A stretch of DNA of 64,000 nt, taken from the NCBI GenBank assembly GCA_016706565.1, contig JADJJI010000004.1, positions 310,001 to 374,000 of the forward strand. Reading direction: 5' to 3'. Origin of the DNA: Piscinibacter sp. GTDB taxonomy: Bacteria; Pseudomonadota; Gammaproteobacteria; Burkholderiales; Burkholderiaceae_C. Under the pieces are notes generated by a model that made no database searches, was not told the DNA's origin, and was given only the letters and a program-made list of their open reading frames with translations. A program made the translations under genes and the position numbers. This document shows, piece by piece, positions 60,540 to 64,000 of the stretch. How positions within the stretch are numbered: the stretch's first letter is position 1; each line of letters begins with the position of its first letter.

Positions 60540-60836
60540 ATGCTGCTGCTTGTCTCGTCGGTGAAGCTCGTGGCGGAGATCGCCTTGCTCGCGCTGGCCG
60601 GGCAATTTCTTCTCGGCCTGATGGCCGGGCAGAAGCGCGAGACCAACTTCTTCTACAAGCTGCTGCAGGTGTTGACCGGGCCCTTCGTCAAGGGCATGCG
60701 CCTGATCACCCCGCGTGTCGTGATCGACCGCCACATCCCGCTGGCCGCCTTCGTGCTGCTGTCGACGGTGTGGGTCGTCAGCACGATCATGAAGATCAAC
60801 CTGTGCCTCCAGATCGGGATCGAACAATGTCGCTGA
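60540..60836 (+). CDS. Small membrane protein, 98 residues
   Basis: The protein has two hydrophobic helices (LLLVSSVKLVAEIALLALAG at 2-21 and IPLAAFVLLSTVWVVSTIMK at about 66-85). The stretch LQVLTGPFVKGMRLITPRVV resembles the YggT family loop in a loose way, but I would not assign it. It overlaps the next TPR gene by 10 bases, so the two are translationally linked. Function unknown. Confidence 0.6.
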   Translation: MLLLVSSVKLVAEIALLALAGQFLLGLMAGQKRETNFFYKLLQVLTGPFVKGMRLITPRVVIDRHIPLAAFVLLSTVWVVSTIMKINLCLQIGIEQCR

Positions 60837-61405
60837 AAGGTCATTCCCTGGGCTACTGGCGCCTGAAGCTGCAGGCGATGACGCTGCTGGTGTTCGCCCG
60901 CAACGCCAGCGCCGAACGCACCTTCGACACCATGCTGTCGCTGTGGCCCGGCGACGCCTATGCGCTGGCCAGCCGGGCCCACGTGCTTGCCGCCCGTGGT
61001 GCGCGCGAGCTGGCCATCGCCGATGCGCAGGCGCTGGTGGCGCGCCATCCGCAGCGCAGCGCCGCCGACTGGTTCAACCTGGCCTACCTGCTCGAAGAAG
61101 CCGGCCGCTACGACGAGGCGATCCCGGCCTTCCGGCGCGCCGTCGAGCTCGATCCGAAGCTCGACCGGGCCTGGTACGGCCTGGGCCTGACGCTGATCCG
61201 CCTGCAACGCCTGGACGAAGCCGTCGAGGCCCTCAAGCACAACACCCAGCTGCAGCCGATGAGCCCGTACGGCTGGTACCAGCTGGCCCGGGTCCACCTG
61301 GACCGGCACGAACCCGACGAGACACGCAAGATCATCCGCCACCTGCACAGCTTCGAGCCCAAGGTCGCGGCGCAGCTCGAGCGCGAGACCGGGCTGGCAC
61401 CCTGA
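60827..61405 (+). CDS. TPR repeat protein, 192 residues
   Basis: Residues 30-185 contain about four TPR units (ERTFDTMLSLWPGDAYALAS; AADWFNLAYLLEEAGRYDEA; RAWYGLGLTLIRLQRLDEAV; YGWYQLARVHLDRHEPDETR). There is no signal peptide. The ATG at 60827 lies within the end of the membrane-protein gene, pointing to a joint role. Such proteins mediate protein-protein contacts; the partner is unknown. Confidence 0.78.
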   Translation: MSLKGHSLGYWRLKLQAMTLLVFARNASAERTFDTMLSLWPGDAYALASRAHVLAARGARELAIADAQALVARHPQRSAADWFNLAYLLEEAGRYDEAIPAFRRAVELDPKLDRAWYGLGLTLIRLQRLDEAVEALKHNTQLQPMSPYGWYQLARVHLDRHEPDETRKIIRHLHSFEPKVAAQLERETGLAP

Positions 61406-61478
61406 TGCCGGCAGCTGCCGGTTCGAGGCTGTTTGTTGGTGTGGAAGTAAGGCGCCGCGCGAGGCGGTGAATCGAGGG

Positions 61479-61494
61479 CCGGGCTCACGCCCGG
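61479..61494. repeat. Small hairpin before the symporter operon
   Basis: CCGGGC and GCCCGG pair over a TCAC loop, followed by GTTT, in the 113-base gap between the TPR gene and the DUF4212 gene. It may be a weak terminator for the upstream pair. Confidence 0.25.
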
Positions 61495-61518
61495 GTTTGG
61501 CAACTAGGAGGCACAGAG

Positions 61519-61782
61519 ATGCAAATGCAATTGTCCGAAAGGCACCACCAGTACTGGCGTGCGAACCTGAGGATCACCTCGGTTCTGCTCGCGATCTGGT
61601 TCCTGGTGACGTTCGGGATCGGGTTCTTCGCCCGTGACCTGAACTTCACCTTCTTCGGCTGGCCGTTCAGCTTCTGGGTCGCGGCTCAGGGTGCGCTGAT
61701 CGTCTACGTCGTCATCATCTGGTACTACGCCCGGCACATGAACCGGCTGGACCAGGAACACGGCGTTGCCGAGGAGGAATGA
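61519..61782 (+). CDS. DUF4212 small membrane protein (symporter partner subunit)
   Basis: An 87-residue protein. It begins MQMQLSERHHQYWRANLR, then has two helices (ITSVLLAIWFLVTFGIGFFA and WVAAQGALIVYVVIIWYYA). This DUF4212 family is nearly always encoded directly before a sodium:solute symporter, as here (1-base gap to the next start). It has an AGGAGG ribosome site. Likely needed for assembly or activity of the symporter (family knowledge). Confidence 0.92.
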   Translation: MQMQLSERHHQYWRANLRITSVLLAIWFLVTFGIGFFARDLNFTFFGWPFSFWVAAQGALIVYVVIIWYYARHMNRLDQEHGVAEEE

Positions 61783-61783
61783 C

Positions 61784-63907
61784 ATGGCAGGCTTGAGTTT
61801 CGAACAAGGTTCCGGCGGCGGTGCCTCGGCCAACAAGGCCTTCAAGGCGCAGCTGAACAAGGTCTACACCTGGTACACCGGCGGCTTCCTGACCTTCATC
61901 TTGGTCCTGGCAGTGCTCGAGCAGATGGGCCTGCCGCGCAACTGGATCGGGTTCATCTTCCTGATCGCCACCGTGGCGCTGTATGCCGGCATCGGCATCA
62001 TGAGCCGCACGACCGACGCGGCCGAGTACTACGTGGCCGGGCGGCGAGTGCCGGCGATCTACAACGGCATGGCCACCGGCGCCGACTGGATGAGCGCGGC
62101 CTCGTTCATCGGCATGGCCGGCACGCTGTACCTCACCGGTTTCGGCGGCCTCGCGTTCATCCTCGGATGGACCGGCGGCTATTGCCTGGTGGCGCTGTTC
62201 CTGGCTCCGTACCTGCGCAAGTTCGGGCAGTTCACGATCCCCGACTTCCTGGGCGCGCGTTATGAGGGCAACCTGCCGCGCTTCCTGGGCATCGTCGCGG
62301 CGATCCTGTGCTCCTTCACCTACGTGGTGGCGCAGATCTACGGCGTGGGCGTGATCACCGCTCGCCTGTCGGGCCTGGCATTCGAGATCGGCATCTTCGT
62401 CGGCCTCGGCGGCATCCTGGTCTGTTCGTTCCTGGGCGGCATGCGTGCCGTCACGTGGACGCAGGTGGCCCAGTACATCATCCTGATCATTGCGTACATG
62501 GTCCCGGTGGTGTGGCTGTCGGTCAAGCAGACCAGCGTCCCGATCCCGCAGGCGATCTACGGCTACCAGCTCGAGAAGGTCACCGCCTCCGAGAAGCGCC
62601 TGCGCGAAGACCCGAAGGAGAAGGAAGTCATCGCCGCCTTCAAGGCCAAGGCCGACGAGTTCGACGCCAAGCTGAAGGACATTCCTGCAGCGCTGGCCGC
62701 CGACAAGGAGGCCGCGACCAAGAAGCTCGCCAGCCTGAAGGAGGCCAATGCTCCGGTGGCCGAGGTGCAGGCGGCCGAGAAGGCGCTCGCCGCGGTGCCG
62801 GCCAACGAGGCCGATGCCAAGAAGGCCTGGACGGCCGCGAAAGCCGCCAACGCGGCACGGGCAGTGCCGCTGGGCGGCATGCCTTCGCACGCGCAGGTGT
62901 TCGCCGGCGACCCGAACGGCGACGAGAAGGCGCAGAAGGCCTTCGACGTGTCGCGCCGCAACTTCCTGGCCCTGGTGTTCTGCCTGATGGTGGGTACGGC
63001 CGCGCTGCCGCACATCCTGATGCGCTACTACACCACGCCGTCGGTGAAGGAGGCCCGCGAGTCGGTGTTCTGGAGCCTGTTCTTCATCTTCCTGCTGTAC
63101 TTCACGGCGCCGGCCCTGGCCGTGCTCGTCAAGTACGAGGTCTTCAACGTGCTGGTAGGCACGCCGTTCGATCAGTTGCCGCGCTGGATCACCAGCTGGC
63201 AGCGTGTCGACCCGGGCCTGCTGTCGGTCATCGACATCAACAAGGACGGCATCTTCCAGCTCGGCGAAATGAAGATCGGCGGCGACATCATCGTGCTGGC
63301 CACGCCGGAAATCGGTGGCCTGCCCTACGTGGTGTCGGGCATGGTGGCGGCAGGCGGCCTCGCGGCAGCCCTGTCGACCGCCGACGGCCTGCTGCTGACG
63401 ATCGCCAACGCGCTGTCGCACGACCTGTACTACAAGATGATCGACCCGAACGCGCCCACGGCTCGCCGGGTGATGATCTCCAAGATGCTGCTGCTGGTCG
63501 TGGCACTGTGCGCAGCGGCGGTGGCGGCGCAGAAACCGGCGGACATCCTGTTCCTGGTCTCGGCGGCGTTCTCGTTCGCGGCGGCGGCGTTCTTCCCGGC
63601 CCTCGTGCTGGGCGTGTTCTGGAAGCGCGCCAACAAGTGGGGCGCCTCGCTGGGCATGATCGCCGGCCTGGGCACGACGTTCTACTACATGGTCACGACC
63701 CAGCCCTGGCTGCGCGGCGTGTTCGGCGTCACCTCGCCGGTGCAGCTGTGGTGGGACATCCAGCCGATCTCGGCCGGCCTGTTCGGCGTGCCGATCGGCT
63801 TCCTGGTGATCCTGGTCGTCAGCCTGCTGACGCCGGCACCGAGCAAGGAGACGCAGGAACTGGTGGAGCACGTGCGCTACCCCGATCTGCGCCTGGGCAA
63901 GGCCTGA
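61784..63907 (+). CDS. Sodium:solute symporter (VC_2705-like, acetate-type)
   Basis: A 707-residue SSS-family transporter. About 13 membrane helices are expected; hallmarks include GADWMSAASFIGMAGTLY and LAAALSTADGLLLTIANALS. Two unusual parts: a Lys/Ala-rich, coiled-coil-like insert at about 262-390, and an EF-hand-like loop, DINKDGIFQLGE (484-495), with acidic residues at the calcium positions. An AGGAGG site precedes ATG 61784. Related proteins carry acetate or short organic acids; the substrate here is unknown. A strong terminator follows. Confidence 0.88.
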   Translation: MAGLSFEQGSGGGASANKAFKAQLNKVYTWYTGGFLTFILVLAVLEQMGLPRNWIGFIFLIATVALYAGIGIMSRTTDAAEYYVAGRRVPAIYNGMATGADWMSAASFIGMAGTLYLTGFGGLAFILGWTGGYCLVALFLAPYLRKFGQFTIPDFLGARYEGNLPRFLGIVAAILCSFTYVVAQIYGVGVITARLSGLAFEIGIFVGLGGILVCSFLGGMRAVTWTQVAQYIILIIAYMVPVVWLSVKQTSVPIPQAIYGYQLEKVTASEKRLREDPKEKEVIAAFKAKADEFDAKLKDIPAALAADKEAATKKLASLKEANAPVAEVQAAEKALAAVPANEADAKKAWTAAKAANAARAVPLGGMPSHAQVFAGDPNGDEKAQKAFDVSRRNFLALVFCLMVGTAALPHILMRYYTTPSVKEARESVFWSLFFIFLLYFTAPALAVLVKYEVFNVLVGTPFDQLPRWITSWQRVDPGLLSVIDINKDGIFQLGEMKIGGDIIVLATPEIGGLPYVVSGMVAAGGLAAALSTADGLLLTIANALSHDLYYKMIDPNAPTARRVMISKMLLLVVALCAAAVAAQKPADILFLVSAAFSFAAAAFFPALVLGVFWKRANKWGASLGMIAGLGTTFYYMVTTQPWLRGVFGVTSPVQLWWDIQPISAGLFGVPIGFLVILVVSLLTPAPSKETQELVEHVRYPDLRLGKA

Positions 63908-63937
63908 TGAAGTTCTGACGCTTCGAGCTTGAAGCGA

Positions 63938-63968
63938 GGGCCCCGTCCGCAAGGACGGGGCCCTTTTT
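63938..63968 (+). terminator. Rho-independent terminator after the symporter
   Basis: GGGCCCCGTCC and GGACGGGGCCC make a perfect 11-bp stem over a GCAA loop, followed by TTTTT. It lies 30 bases after the symporter stop. Confidence 0.95.
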
Positions 63969-64000
63969 CATGGGAACGGTCAATGCGCCACCGGTTCGAG

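Overview
The window is about 64 kb of very GC-rich, densely coded chromosome from a betaproteobacterium. Gene content and protein style fit the order Burkholderiales, most likely the Rubrivivax/Leptothrix/Ideonella-like group; I cannot name a genus from sequence alone. There is no rRNA, CRISPR array, prophage or recognisable insertion sequence. About 60 protein genes and two tRNA genes (Ser-UGA and Thr-CGU, both on the minus strand) are supported. Neighbouring genes often share ATGA or GTGA stop/start overlaps.

Layout. 1-4572: acyl-CoA/lipid catabolism on the plus strand (thiolase end, alpha/beta hydrolase, DUF1569 protein, enoyl-CoA hydratase, GDSL hydrolase, HSDL2-like SDR). 4585-10188: flavin reductase, a secreted lipase-like protein, an ABC exporter broken by one frameshift, and a NAD(P)-binding protein. 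10365-13022: a small unknown gene and two adjacent TIR-transmembrane proteins. 13142-21652: envelope and hypothetical proteins (DUF808, chalcone-isomerase-like, a mini flagellar-rod-like protein, CSD-DUF1294, FKBP, DUF2726, DUF3016, TPR lipoprotein) and oligopeptidase B. 21757-28434: cobalamin-binding-like protein, two HupE/UreJ proteins, class II DAHP synthase, phosphoglucomutase and 4-alpha-glucanotransferase. 28565-31414: a Spy-like periplasmic protein, a small methyltransferase-like membrane protein and an OmpR-family two-component system. 31462-38571: tRNA-Ser, ApaH, CorC/HlyC-type membrane protein, SapC-like protein, a decarboxylase-lactonase fusion of the beta-ketoadipate pathway, DUF502 protein and a sensor diguanylate cyclase.

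38572-38990 is the only long gene-free stretch. It lies between convergent genes and contains a 28-nt palindrome and a roughly 232-nt element bounded by perfect 26-nt inverted repeats. 38991-44872: malic enzyme with a phosphotransacetylase-like tail, two small secreted unknowns, a lipase-like hydrolase and a polytopic protein with a cytosolic domain of unclear type. 44967-51050: persulfide-dioxygenase-like protein, then a Fe-S flavoprotein, KorA, KorB and a CBS protein, which look like one 2-oxoacid:ferredoxin oxidoreductase operon. 51209-59259: DUF1134, VOC protein, tRNA-Thr, TPR-GGDEF cyclase, histidine phosphatase, class I fructose-bisphosphatase, aminopeptidase N and a HAD phosphatase. 59252-60356: prfB with its programmed +1 frameshift. 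60540-63968: small membrane protein, TPR protein and a DUF4212/sodium-solute symporter pair ending in a strong terminator.

The best candidates for something new are the paired TIR-membrane proteins, the inverted-repeat element at 38719-38950, and the hydrolase/polytopic-protein cluster at 41767-44872. Three single-base indels, all in short C runs (7724, 48165, 48280), affect the ABC exporter and KorA and look more like sequencing errors than biology.
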